Assembly (NCBI GenBank): GCA_051881895.1
Contig: JBJEQT010000016.1
Span: 1 to 21,809, forward strand
Length of the DNA: 21,809 nucleotides
Reading direction: 5' to 3'
DNA from: UBA3818 sp051881895
GTDB taxonomy: Bacteria > Bacillota > Clostridia > Oscillospirales > Ruminococcaceae
Positions 15,611 through 21,809 of the stretch are shown here, one piece after another. Below the pieces are notes generated by a model. It did not search any database and was not told the DNA's origin. It saw only the letters and a program-made list of their open reading frames with translations. Numbering within the stretch: the first letter of the stretch is position 1; every line of letters begins with the position of its first letter. Both the position numbers and the translations under genes were made by a program.

Positions 15611-18016
15611 GTGAATTATAATTTTGCGCAAATCGAAAAAAAATGGCAGGATATCTGGGACGCCAAAAACGTCTTTGCCGCCACAAATGACTACACCAAG
15701 CCCAAGTATTACGCGCTGGTGGAGTTTCCGTATCCGTCCGGCAAAGGACTGCATGTAGGGCATCCCCGTTCCTATACGGCGCTGGATATTGTTGCCAGAA
15801 AACGGCGGATGGAGGGTTACAATGTTCTGTATCCCATGGGATGGGACGCATTCGGCCTTCCGACTGAGAATTTTGCCATTAAAAATCATATTCATCCGGA
15901 GATCGTGACCAAGCAGAATATCGACCGGTTCAAAAGCCAGCTGAAAAGCTTGGGCCTTTCTTTTGACTGGAACCGGGAAGTTAACACGACCGATCCCAAC
16001 TATTACAAATGGACCCAGTGGATCTTCCTGCAGCTGTTTAAAAAGGGCCTGGCCTATAAAAAAGAGATGTCCGTTAACTGGTGTACATCCTGCAAATGTG
16101 TATTGGCCAATGAAGAGGTGGTCGGCGGCGTGTGCGAACGCTGCGGATCGGAAGTTGTCCATAAGGTCAAGAGCCAGTGGATGCTGAAGATTACCGCCTA
16201 TGCGCAGCGGCTGATCGATGATTTGGAAAAAGTCGATTATATCGACCGGGTCAAGACCTCTCAGATCAACTGGATCGGACGTTCCACCGGTGCGGAGGTG
16301 GATTTTGGCACTACTGCCGGCGATACGCTGACCGTTTATACCACCCGGCCGGACACTTTGTTCGGTGCTACCTATATGGTTATTTCTCCGGAGCATCCCT
16401 ATATTGAGAAATGGGCGGACAAGATTTCCAATTTAGACAAAATCAAAGAGTACCAGGCGGAAGCGGCAAAGAAATCCGACTTTGAGCGTACTGAGCTGGT
16501 AAAAGATAAAACCGGTGTAAAAATCGAAGGCGTGATGGGCATCAATCCGGTAAACGGCAAGGAAATTCCGATCTTTATTTCCGACTATGTGCTGATGACC
16601 TACGGTACCGGCGCCATCATGGCCGTACCGGCACACGATACCCGCGACTGGGATTTTGCCAAGAAGTTCAATCTGCCGATCATCGAAGTGGTCAAGGGCG
16701 GTCATGTACAGGAAGAAGCTTTCACCGATTGCGAAACCGGCGTCATGGTCAACTCTGATTTCCTTGATGGGCTGACGGTGGAAGAAGCCAAAGAAAAGAT
16801 CAAGGCCTGGCTGGAGGAAGAAGGAAAAGGCCATGCCAAGGTCAACTATAAACTGCGCGACTGGGTATTCTCCCGCCAGCGCTATTGGGGCGAGCCGATC
16901 CCTGTTGTATACTGCGAAAAATGCGGCTATGTTCCGCTGCCGGAAAGCGAGCTGCCTTTGACTTTGCCGGAGGTGGATTCCTATGAGCCTACGGAGTCGG
17001 GCGAATCCCCGCTGGCTAAAATGACCGATTGGGTCAATACCACCTGCCCGCACTGCGGAGGTCCTGCCAAGCGGGAAACCGATACCATGCCCCAGTGGGC
17101 CGGATCGTCCTGGTATTTCATGCGGTATTGCGATCCGCACAATGATGACGCATTGGCTTCGAAAGAGGCGCTGGATTACTGGCTGCCGGTTGACTGGTAC
17201 AACGGCGGCATGGAACATACCACCCTGCATTTGCTGTATTCCCGGTTCTGGCATAAGTTTTTGTATGATATCGGCGTTGTTTCTACGCCGGAGCCTTATG
17301 CAAAACGCACCAGCCATGGTATGATCCTGGGTGAGAACGGCGAAAAGATGAGCAAGTCCCGCGGAAACGTGGTCAATCCCGACGATATTGTAAAAGAATA
17401 CGGGGCTGACACCATGCGCCTGTACGAAATGTTCATCGGCGATTTTGAAAAGAGCGCGCCCTGGAGTTCTTCCTCCATCAAAGGCTGCAAACGGTTTTTA
17501 GATCGGGTTTGGAATCTGCAGGAGCATTTGATCGAAGGGGAGTCTTACCGTCCGGAACTGGAGATCTCCATGAACAAAACGATCAAAAAAGTAACTGAGG
17601 ACATCGAGCAGCTCAAATTCAATACGGCAATCGCGGCGATGATGGCTTTGTTAAATGATATTGCGGATACCGGAAGCGTGAACCATGCGGAATACAAGGC
17701 GCTGCTGATCCTGCTTAATCCGTTCGCGCCGCATATGACGGAGGAAATTTGGGAGCAGCAGGGCTTCGGCGGTATGCTCAACCAGCAGAAATGGGTTGGC
17801 TTTGATCCGGAAAAATGTGTGGAAGCAACGGTGGAGATCGTCGTTCAGCTGGCCGGTAAGATTAAAGCGCGGCTGCATCTGCCGGCGGACAGCAGCAAAG
17901 AGGCTGTGCTGGCCGCGGCGAAAGCGGATCCTGCGGTTGCTGCACTGATCGACGGAAAGACCATTGTAAAAGAAATCTATGTCCCGGGAAAACTGGTCAA
18001 CCTGGTTGTAAAATAA
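15611..18016 (+). CDS. leuS: Leucyl-tRNA synthetase
   Basis: LeuS charges tRNA-Leu and edits misactivated amino acids. This class I synthetase shows the HIGH-type motif HVGH (48-51, in YPSGKGLHVGHPRSYTALDI) and KMSKS at 579-583. A zinc-ribbon with C158, C161, C175 and C178 lies in the catalytic region, and a second Cys pair set (CEKCGYVP and TCPHCGGPAKRET) follows the CP1 editing insertion, where TTRPDTLFGATYMVISPEHP and TYGTGAIMAVPAHDTRD mark the editing site. At 801 residues it is complete for a bacterial LeuRS. The start is GTG, six bases after AGGAGGG (15598-15604). The gap from rsfS is only 30 bases and has no T-box leader, so it appears to be expressed with the upstream cluster. Confidence 0.98.
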   Translation: MNYNFAQIEKKWQDIWDAKNVFAATNDYTKPKYYALVEFPYPSGKGLHVGHPRSYTALDIVARKRRMEGYNVLYPMGWDAFGLPTENFAIKNHIHPEIVTKQNIDRFKSQLKSLGLSFDWNREVNTTDPNYYKWTQWIFLQLFKKGLAYKKEMSVNWCTSCKCVLANEEVVGGVCERCGSEVVHKVKSQWMLKITAYAQRLIDDLEKVDYIDRVKTSQINWIGRSTGAEVDFGTTAGDTLTVYTTRPDTLFGATYMVISPEHPYIEKWADKISNLDKIKEYQAEAAKKSDFERTELVKDKTGVKIEGVMGINPVNGKEIPIFISDYVLMTYGTGAIMAVPAHDTRDWDFAKKFNLPIIEVVKGGHVQEEAFTDCETGVMVNSDFLDGLTVEEAKEKIKAWLEEEGKGHAKVNYKLRDWVFSRQRYWGEPIPVVYCEKCGYVPLPESELPLTLPEVDSYEPTESGESPLAKMTDWVNTTCPHCGGPAKRETDTMPQWAGSSWYFMRYCDPHNDDALASKEALDYWLPVDWYNGGMEHTTLHLLYSRFWHKFLYDIGVVSTPEPYAKRTSHGMILGENGEKMSKSRGNVVNPDDIVKEYGADTMRLYEMFIGDFEKSAPWSSSSIKGCKRFLDRVWNLQEHLIEGESYRPELEISMNKTIKKVTEDIEQLKFNTAIAAMMALLNDIADTGSVNHAEYKALLILLNPFAPHMTEEIWEQQGFGGMLNQQKWVGFDPEKCVEATVEIVVQLAGKIKARLHLPADSSKEAVLAAAKADPAVAALIDGKTIVKEIYVPGKLVNLVVK

Positions 18017-18029
18017 TGCAATATTTTGC

Positions 18030-18058
18030 TTGCACTTTTTCTCTGTTTAGGGTATACT
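18030..18058 (+). promoter_or_regulatory. Promoter P1 upstream of rpsU
   Basis: TTGCAC (18030-18035), a 17-base spacer and TATACT (18053-18058) form a near-consensus sigma-A promoter 14 bases after the leuS stop. It would start RNA near 18065, giving a ~210-base leader. A short TGCAA/TTGCA inverted repeat (18017-18021/18030-18034) followed by CTTTTT overlaps the -35 box and could act as a weak terminator for leuS. Confidence 0.7.
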
Positions 18059-18101
18059 GATTAAGTACTTTTCTTTTTTGAAAGTTGCAAGCGGTCCTCT
18101 C

Positions 18102-18131
18102 TTGACAGAGTGGACCTGGGCATAGTATAAT
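18102..18131 (+). promoter_or_regulatory. rpsU: Promoter P2 upstream of rpsU
   Basis: TTGACA (18102-18107), an 18-base spacer and TATAAT (18126-18131) are perfect consensus boxes, predicting a start near 18138 and a ~136-base leader. An imperfect inverted repeat (18093-18100 GGTCCTCT with 18107-18116, two-base bulge) brackets the -35 box and could be an operator or only RNA structure in the P1 transcript. Confidence 0.8.
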
Positions 18132-18138
18132 TTTTCTT

Positions 18139-18274
18139 GTGGCTTTTGGTGCCAAATTCGGCTGCTTGCAAACAACAGCTGGTTTTATAGATCAATAGAT
18201 GGGGAGTAAGCAGCAGGCTTTGCCTGAGAATTTGGTAGATTACTCCTGCCCTGTGGTGAAGGAGGGATTTAGAG
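18139..18274 (+). promoter_or_regulatory. Structured 5' leader of rpsU, candidate cis-regulatory RNA
   Basis: The leader predicted from P2 contains three elements. First, a stem CGGCTG/CAGCTG (18159-18164/18176-18181, one G-U pair) with an 11-base loop. Second, a long-range stem GGAGTAA/TTACTCC (18203-18209/18240-18246). Third, nested within it, the hairpin CAGGC-TTT-GCCTG (18214-18226). CTCCT at 18243-18247 can alternatively pair with AGGAG (18260-18264) of the rpsU ribosome binding site, and the two pairings exclude each other. This would suit autoregulation by S21 or another ligand. No known family name is claimed; the regulatory role is inference. Confidence 0.4.
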
Positions 18275-18451
18275 ATGGCAGAAATTCGTATCAAAGAGAA
18301 TGAATCTCTTGACAGCGCGTTAAGACGCTTTAAGAGATCCTGCGCGAAATCAGGCGTTCTTGCTGAAGTACGGAAGAGAGAGCATTATGAAAAGCCTTCC
18401 GTAAAGCGCAAGAAAAAATCTGAGGCTGCTCGTAAGCGCAAATTCAAATAA
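18275..18451 (+). CDS. rpsU: 30S ribosomal protein S21 (bS21)
   Basis: This 58-residue, very basic protein matches S21: it begins MAEIRIKENESLDSALRRF, continues KRSCAKSGVLAEVRKREHYE, and ends with a lysine/arginine-rich tail (KPSVKRKKKSEAARKRKFK). S21 sits on the 30S platform near the 3' end of 16S rRNA and helps initiation. AAGGAGGG (18259-18266) lies eight bases before the ATG. It has its own promoters upstream and a terminator just after, so it looks like a single-gene transcription unit set between leuS and yqeG. In Bacillus rpsU lies with yqeY; that partner is not here. Confidence 0.97.
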   Translation: MAEIRIKENESLDSALRRFKRSCAKSGVLAEVRKREHYEKPSVKRKKKSEAARKRKFK

Positions 18452-18458
18452 TGGAAAG

Positions 18459-18488
18459 AAAAGCGAGCGTTTGCTCGCTTTTTCTTTA
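18459..18488 (+). terminator. Intrinsic terminator after rpsU
   Basis: AAAAGCGAGC (18459-18468), loop GTTT, and GCTCGCTTTT (18473-18482) form a 10-bp stem running straight into a T-rich tail. It begins eight bases after the rpsU stop and ends just before the yqeG ribosome binding site, so yqeG must rely on read-through or on a promoter I cannot see. Confidence 0.9.
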
Positions 18489-18505
18489 TCAAAGTGAGGA
18501 TTGTT

Positions 18506-19015
18506 ATGGCTTTGCTTTTTCCAACGACGGCGGTGCCGAAAGCCTATGATATCACGGCTGATGGCCTGCGGAAGATGGGCGTAGAGGGGTTGATCCTGGA
18601 TATCGACAATACCCTGACGACGCATGACCACCCGGTGCCGGACAGCAGAATCCTTCAATGGCTGGATCAAATGCGGGCAGCGGGTATCCGCCTGATTCTT
18701 CTGTCCAACAACCATCCGTCGCGTGTTGCTCCCTTTGCCCAAAAACTGGGTCTTGCGTTTGAGGCAGACGCCAAAAAGCCCCTTCCGGGCGGATACCGGC
18801 GGGCTGCGTCCGCCATGGGCCTTTCTCCGCGGCAAACGGCGGTCGTGGGGGACCAGATTTTCACCGATGTCCTGGGGGCCAATCTGGCGGGGATGCCGTC
18901 CATTCTGGTGGAACCGTTCCAAATGGAACCGTTTTTTCGGTTTCGCCTGAAACGTTTTTTGGAAAAAGGGATTTTAAGGCGATACTGGAAAAAACAAAGG
19001 AGGCGGGAACTTTGA
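18506..19015 (+). CDS. yqeG: YqeG-family HAD IIIA phosphatase
   Basis: YqeG is a small HAD-superfamily phosphatase; its substrate is unsettled, but it is conserved in Firmicutes beside the GTPase gene yqeH and ribosome assembly genes. Motif I is LDIDNTLT with D32 and D34, motif II is LILLSNN, and the later acidic motif is VVGDQIFTDVLGANLAGM; the characteristic end EPFQMEPFFRFRLKRFLEK is present. GAGG at 18496-18499, six bases upstream, supports ATG 18506 (169 residues) over a GTG at 18494 that overlaps it. The yqeH and aroE genes that follow it in Bacillus are absent. The stop overlaps the next gene by four bases. Confidence 0.93.
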   Translation: MALLFPTTAVPKAYDITADGLRKMGVEGLILDIDNTLTTHDHPVPDSRILQWLDQMRAAGIRLILLSNNHPSRVAPFAQKLGLAFEADAKKPLPGGYRRAASAMGLSPRQTAVVGDQIFTDVLGANLAGMPSILVEPFQMEPFFRFRLKRFLEKGILRRYWKKQRRREL

Positions 19016-19890
19016 GTGCAAGATTTGGCCCTGCGGGCAGCGCGGACAGCTTTCATGCCATGGGGTATCGAAAAACCGCCCAAATGCCGGAATATTTGGA
19101 AAAAATGGGCCTGAACGCTTTTGAATATCAGTGCGGGCGCGGCGTTCGTATCAGCCAGGAGGCGGCGAAAGAACTGGGGATCCTATCCCGGGAAAAAGGA
19201 ATTGCGCTTTCTCTGCATGCACCGTATTTTATTTCGCTCTCCAGTTTGGAACAGGAAAAACGAGATAAAAGTATCGAATATATTCTGCAAAGCGCTGCCG
19301 CTGCGGATGCGATGGGGGCGGACCGGATCGTCGTACATTCCGGGTCCTGCTCAAAAATGACACGGCAGCAGGCCTTGGAACTAGCCAAAGATACGTTGAA
19401 ACGGGCGGCGGCAGTGTTGGATCAAAATGGCTTGGGCCATGTGCATATCTGCCCGGAGACGATGGGGAAAATCAATCAGTTGGGCGACTTGGAAGAGGTT
19501 ATGACGCTGTGCCAGGTGGATGAGCGATTTTTGCCCTGTATCGATTTTGGGCATCTCAACGCCCGGACGCTGGGAAGCCTGAAGACGTCGGCGGATTTCA
19601 AAAAGGTTTTTGAAGTGATGGAAAACGCCCTGGGAGAAAACCGGATGCGCCGTTTCCATTCCCATTTTTCCAAAATCGAGTACACGGAAAAAGGCGGGGA
19701 AAAACGGCATTTGACCTTTGCGGATACGGTTTTTGGCCCGGATTTTGAGCCTTTGGTTGAGTGGATCGTCCGAAAAAACTGCAGCCCAACGGTCATCTGC
19801 GAATCTGCGGGAACGCAGGCGGAGGATGCGCTGGCGATTCGGCGGTATTATGAGAGCATACAGAACCAGACAGGAGAGGAAGAAAAATGA
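19012..19890 (+). CDS. Endonuclease IV-like (AP2Ec) TIM-barrel protein
   Basis: The 292-residue protein follows the endonuclease IV/xylose-isomerase-like TIM-barrel pattern. Putative metal ligands align with those of E. coli Nfo: H69 (SLHAPYFISL), H109 (IVVHSGS), E149 (ICPETMGK), D178 and H181 (CIDFGHLNAR), H216 (RRFHSHFSKIEY), H233 (KRHLTF) and E264 (VICESAGTQ). The Asp two residues before the last His in Nfo (D229, in a D-x-H motif) is Lys here. It may be an AP endonuclease acting in base excision repair, or a related phosphodiesterase or isomerase; I leave the symbol open. The start is TTG, eight bases after AAAGGAGG, and overlaps the yqeG stop (TTGA). Confidence 0.85.
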   Translation: MSARFGPAGSADSFHAMGYRKTAQMPEYLEKMGLNAFEYQCGRGVRISQEAAKELGILSREKGIALSLHAPYFISLSSLEQEKRDKSIEYILQSAAAADAMGADRIVVHSGSCSKMTRQQALELAKDTLKRAAAVLDQNGLGHVHICPETMGKINQLGDLEEVMTLCQVDERFLPCIDFGHLNARTLGSLKTSADFKKVFEVMENALGENRMRRFHSHFSKIEYTEKGGEKRHLTFADTVFGPDFEPLVEWIVRKNCSPTVICESAGTQAEDALAIRRYYESIQNQTGEEEK

Positions 19891-20324
19891 AAAAACAACT
19901 GTTGGTCATTCACGGGCCGAACATCAATCTGACCGGAATCCGGGAGCCTGGCGTTTATGGCTCTGAATCGTTGGAGCAGATTAACGGGGAAATCCGGGCA
20001 TACTGTGAAAAAGAGGGCTTTGGCTGCGAGATCTGCCAGTCCAACCACGAAGGGCAGATTATCGACTGGCTGCACGGGGCAATGGGCCGATTCGACGGAA
20101 TTATCCTGAACGCCGGCGCCTATACCCATTACAGCTACGCGATTCACGATGCGATTGCAGCGGTGAAGATTCCCTGCATCGAGGTTCACTTTTCCAATAT
20201 CCAGGCAAGAAGCGATTTCCGTCATCTTTCGGTGATTGCACCGGTCTGCGCCGGGTCGATTGCGGGCTTTGGAAAACACAGCTATTTGCTTGCTGTGGAC
20301 GCTTTTAAAAAAATCCTTGCATAA
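19887..20324 (+). CDS. aroQ: 3-dehydroquinate dehydratase, type II
   Basis: AroQ carries out the third step of the shikimate pathway, removing water from 3-dehydroquinate. The small type II fold is clear: HGPNINLTGIREPGVYG with the catalytic Arg19 and Tyr24, QSNHEGQIIDWLHGA (51-65), LNAGAYTHYSYAIHDAI (74-90) and EVHFSNIQARSDFRH with His101. At 145 residues it is complete. The ATG overlaps the upstream stop (ATGA) and has AGGAG-rich sequence before it. In many Clostridia aroQ is followed by a pepP peptidase gene and efp; here pepP is absent and efp follows after a 103-base gap. Confidence 0.97.
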   Translation: MKKQLLVIHGPNINLTGIREPGVYGSESLEQINGEIRAYCEKEGFGCEICQSNHEGQIIDWLHGAMGRFDGIILNAGAYTHYSYAIHDAIAAVKIPCIEVHFSNIQARSDFRHLSVIAPVCAGSIAGFGKHSYLLAVDAFKKILA

Positions 20325-20339
20325 TTTTTGCAGAATCCC

Positions 20340-20368
20340 TTGCAAAAGGTGGAAATATAATATAGAAT
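20340..20368 (+). promoter_or_regulatory. efp: Promoter of efp
   Basis: TTGCAA (20340-20345), a 17-base spacer and TAGAAT (20363-20368) lie 16 bases after the aroQ stop, predicting a start near 20375 and a ~53-base leader. A 7-bp inverted repeat TTTTGCA/TGCAAAA (20326-20332/20341-20347) overlaps the -35 box. Two further TATAAT words (20356-20361, 20369-20374) lack a -35 at proper spacing. Confidence 0.6.
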
Positions 20369-20427
20369 TATAATGTTAAAAATGCGCTCAATATTCGATT
20401 ATGAGTATGGCGATGGAGGTATAATAT

Positions 20428-20985
20428 ATGGTATCTGCAGGAGATTTCAGAAATGGCGTGACTTTTGAGATGGACGGAAACGTCGTTCAGATCATCGAGT
20501 TCCAGCATGTAAAACCCGGAAAGGGCGCGGCATTTGTCCGCACTAAAATCCGCAATGTGATCACCGGCGCTGTTGTTGAAAAAACGTTCAGCCCCACTGA
20601 CAAATTCCCGACCGCATACGTAGAGCGCAAAGATATGCAGTATCTGTACAATGACGGAGATCTGTATTACTTTATGGACAATGAGACCTACGAAAACATC
20701 CCGATCAACGCAAGCATCCTCGGCGACAATTTTAAATTTGTCAAAGAAAATACCGATGTAAAAGTCCTGTCTTACAAAGGGTCTATTTTTGGTGTGGAGC
20801 CGCCTTTCTTTATGGAACTGCAGGTCACCCAGACGGATCCCGGATTCAAAGGCAATACGGCGACCAACACCACCAAACCCGCTACGCTGGAAACCGGCGC
20901 GCAGATCAACGTTCCGCTGTTCATTGAGGAAGGCGACATGATCCGCGTTGACACCAGAACCGGCGAGTATATGGAGCGTGCTTAA
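20428..20985 (+). CDS. efp: Translation elongation factor P
   Basis: EF-P enters the E site of ribosomes stalled at polyproline stretches and restores peptide bond formation. The N-terminal KOW-like domain begins MVSAGDFRNGVTFEMDGNVV and carries the exposed tip loop VKPGKGAAFVR, whose Lys32 corresponds to the modified lysine in Bacillus EF-P. Two OB domains follow; the C-terminal signature is KPATLETGAQINVPLFIEEG and ends in DTRTGEYMERA. At 185 residues it is full length. GGAGG at 20415-20419 stands eight bases before the ATG. Confidence 0.98.
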   Translation: MVSAGDFRNGVTFEMDGNVVQIIEFQHVKPGKGAAFVRTKIRNVITGAVVEKTFSPTDKFPTAYVERKDMQYLYNDGDLYYFMDNETYENIPINASILGDNFKFVKENTDVKVLSYKGSIFGVEPPFFMELQVTQTDPGFKGNTATNTTKPATLETGAQINVPLFIEEGDMIRVDTRTGEYMERA

Positions 20986-21048
20986 TGGGATCACTGGTCA
21001 GGCAGCATGGACCTGATGAGCCGGATACATTTTCCGGCGCCAACTGAT

Positions 21049-21072
21049 AAAAATAGCAGCAGCTATTTTTCT
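21049..21072 (+). terminator. AT-rich hairpin between efp and the zinc-ribbon gene
   Basis: AAAAATAGC (21049-21057), loop AGCA, and GCTATTTTT (21062-21070) form a 9-bp stem whose 3' arm is the T tract. The stem is weak (two G-C pairs), so termination may be partial, leaving the next gene cotranscribed with efp. A further small CCGGA/TCCGG hairpin lies just upstream near 21021-21037. Confidence 0.45.
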
Positions 21073-21098
21073 ATTTCAACTATAAGGAGGATTTACTG

Positions 21099-21545
21099 AT
21101 GACGATTCTTGAAAAGGTTGCATACCTCAGAGGTTTGAGCGAAGGCCTTGGGATAGACGAAACAAGCAAAGAGGGCAGAGTTTTCAAAGCGATCATCGAC
21201 GTTTTGGACGATATCTCTTTGACCGTAACCGATTTGGAAGACGATGTTGCTGAGCTGTCTGATGGCTTGGATGAGATCGATGAGGACCTGGGTGCGCTGG
21301 AAGAGGAATTCTACGGCGACGAATGCGACGATGAGTGTGGCTGCGATTGCGGCTGCGAAGATGAAGAGTGCGATGACGACGAGCTGTATGAGGTAACCTG
21401 CCCGGCTTGCGGCGACAGCATTTATGTCAATGAGGAAATGCTGGACGAAGGCTTCATCAATTGCCCGAACTGCCATGAGAAACTGGAGTTCGATTTTGAG
21501 TGTGACGACTGTGACGACTGTGACGACTGCTGCGATCACGAATAA
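21099..21545 (+). CDS. CD1247 N-terminal domain protein with zinc ribbon and Cys/Asp-rich acidic segments
   Basis: The first ~65 residues (MTILEKVAYLRGLSEGLGID to DDISLTVTDLEDDVAELSDG) form a predicted helical domain found in clostridial proteins named after C. difficile CD1247, whose function is unknown. A linker follows with C76, C80, C82, C84, C86 and C91 in an Asp/Glu-rich context. Then comes a four-cysteine ribbon: C101PAC104 and C122PNC125. The tail after residue 130 alternates Cys with Asp-Asp (C135, C138, C141, C144, C145). The 148-residue protein is strongly acidic, has no signal peptide and is probably cytoplasmic. AAGGAGG (21084-21090) is eight bases before the ATG. Zinc binding by the ribbon is expected; metal binding by the other cysteines is inference. 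Confidence 0.9.
   Translation: MTILEKVAYLRGLSEGLGIDETSKEGRVFKAIIDVLDDISLTVTDLEDDVAELSDGLDEIDEDLGALEEEFYGDECDDECGCDCGCEDEECDDDELYEVTCPACGDSIYVNEEMLDEGFINCPNCHEKLEFDFECDDCDDCDDCCDHE
21501..21527 (+). repeat. Three tandem 9-base repeats inside the zinc-ribbon gene
   Basis: TGTGACGAC occurs three times in a row and encodes Cys-Asp-Asp three times near the C-terminus. Perfect nucleotide identity with no synonymous change suggests recent slippage; copy number may vary between strains. Confidence 0.9.
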
Positions 21546-21559
21546 ACAATACGGAACAG

Positions 21560-21593
21560 AAAAAGCCCTGCCCCAAGGCGGGGCTTTTTTATT
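21560..21593 (+). terminator. Strong intrinsic terminator
   Basis: A 13-bp stem (21560-21572 AAAAAGCCCTGCC with 21577-21589 GGCGGGGCTTTTT, one G-U pair), tetraloop CCAA and six Ts form a textbook terminator 15 bases after the zinc-ribbon gene. The A run on the 5' side could let it work in both directions. Confidence 0.95.
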
Positions 21594-21809
21594 GCGTATC
21601 CAAACGAATTTCGATTTGCGGCGCCTTTTAAACAAGAAAAAGCGTTTTTCGATGCAATTTGGCAACAATAGGAATAGTGCTGCAGCATTCAAAAAAGCGC
21701 AGCGTTTGGAAAACAGGCGCCTCGGCGGCGCAGCCACAAATCAAAACGGAGGATTTGTTTTTGGCGTGATTTTGAAAGAAAAAACGCATTTTCTTCCTGT
21801 TTTATGTCA
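21594..21809. other. No recognisable gene up to the right edge
   Basis: I see no conserved gene in these 216 bases. One + strand frame is open from an ATG at 21652 to the edge, but it has no ribosome binding site and an unconvincing composition. A GGAGG at 21748-21752 is followed by GTG at 21766 in that same frame, 13 bases on, so a coding start there is possible but the spacing is long. A 10-base palindrome TGCTGCAGCA lies at 21678-21687. Confidence 0.3.

Noticed and set aside
18199..18303. A 34-codon + strand frame from ATG 18199 running through the rpsU leader into rpsU
   Set aside because: It has no ribosome binding site, matches no known leader peptide, and overlaps the conserved rpsU start in another frame.
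20990..21048. CCGGA/TCCGG hairpin after efp as a terminator
   Set aside because: The stem is only five base pairs and is not followed by a T tract; the AT-rich hairpin downstream is the better candidate.
21093..21737. A 214-codon minus-strand open frame opposite the zinc-ribbon gene
   Set aside because: It is the mirror of the acidic, Cys/Asp-rich coding sequence and crosses the strong terminator. It has no recognisable domain, and its valine/isoleucine runs are reverse complements of the Asp-rich codons.
1..21809. A hidden novel multi-gene system, mobile element or CRISPR array
   Set aside because: Nearly every base is taken by conserved single-strand housekeeping genes; I found no transposase, integrase, direct-repeat array or atypical cargo block.

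Overview
The window reads as a dense, single-strand (+) block of bacterial housekeeping genes from a Firmicute, most likely a member of the class Clostridia (Oscillospiraceae-like). The reasons are the gene order (trmH-dprA-topA-trmFO; rnc-radical SAM-smc-ftsY; yhbY-nadD-yqeK-rsfS; yqeG; aroQ-efp), strong AGGAGG-type ribosome binding sites, occasional TTG and GTG starts, and a CD1247-type zinc-ribbon protein beside efp. The family-level placement is inference. I see no insertion sequence, phage gene, CRISPR array, tRNA or rRNA, and no defence or secondary-metabolism system.

Layout. Bases 2-259 are one open frame that joins a piece of MurG to the C-terminus of ribosomal protein L20, followed by the L20 terminator; this looks like an assembly join or a recombination scar. 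From 323 to 18016 runs a tight array: an rRNA/tRNA methyltransferase of the TrmH family, dprA, topA, trmFO, plsX, rnc, an Elp3-type radical SAM gene, smc, ftsY, a RdgB-type NTP pyrophosphatase, yhbY, nadD, yqeK, rsfS and leuS. Most junctions are short gaps or 1-14 base overlaps, so long cotranscripts with translational coupling are likely.

A 258-base gap after leuS carries two good sigma-A-type promoters and a structured leader in front of rpsU (S21), a 58-residue gene closed by a strong terminator. A second set follows: yqeG, an endonuclease-IV-like TIM-barrel gene and aroQ, all overlapping by four bases. Then comes efp with its own promoter, and a small acidic cysteine-rich zinc-ribbon protein with a strong terminator. 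The last ~215 bases hold no recognisable gene.

Functionally the window joins ribosome assembly and translation (L20, S21, YhbY, RsfS, YqeG, LeuS, EF-P, TrmFO, RNase III), chromosome organisation and DNA uptake (SMC, TopA, DprA), membrane biogenesis (PlsX, FtsY), and nucleotide/NAD housekeeping (NadD, YqeK, RdgB). The points that most deserve a second look are the MurG/L20 chimera, the rpsU leader with mutually exclusive pairings around its ribosome binding site, the Nfo-like protein that lacks one expected metal ligand, and the Cys/Asp-rich tail of the last gene. I did not find a convincing new multi-gene system.
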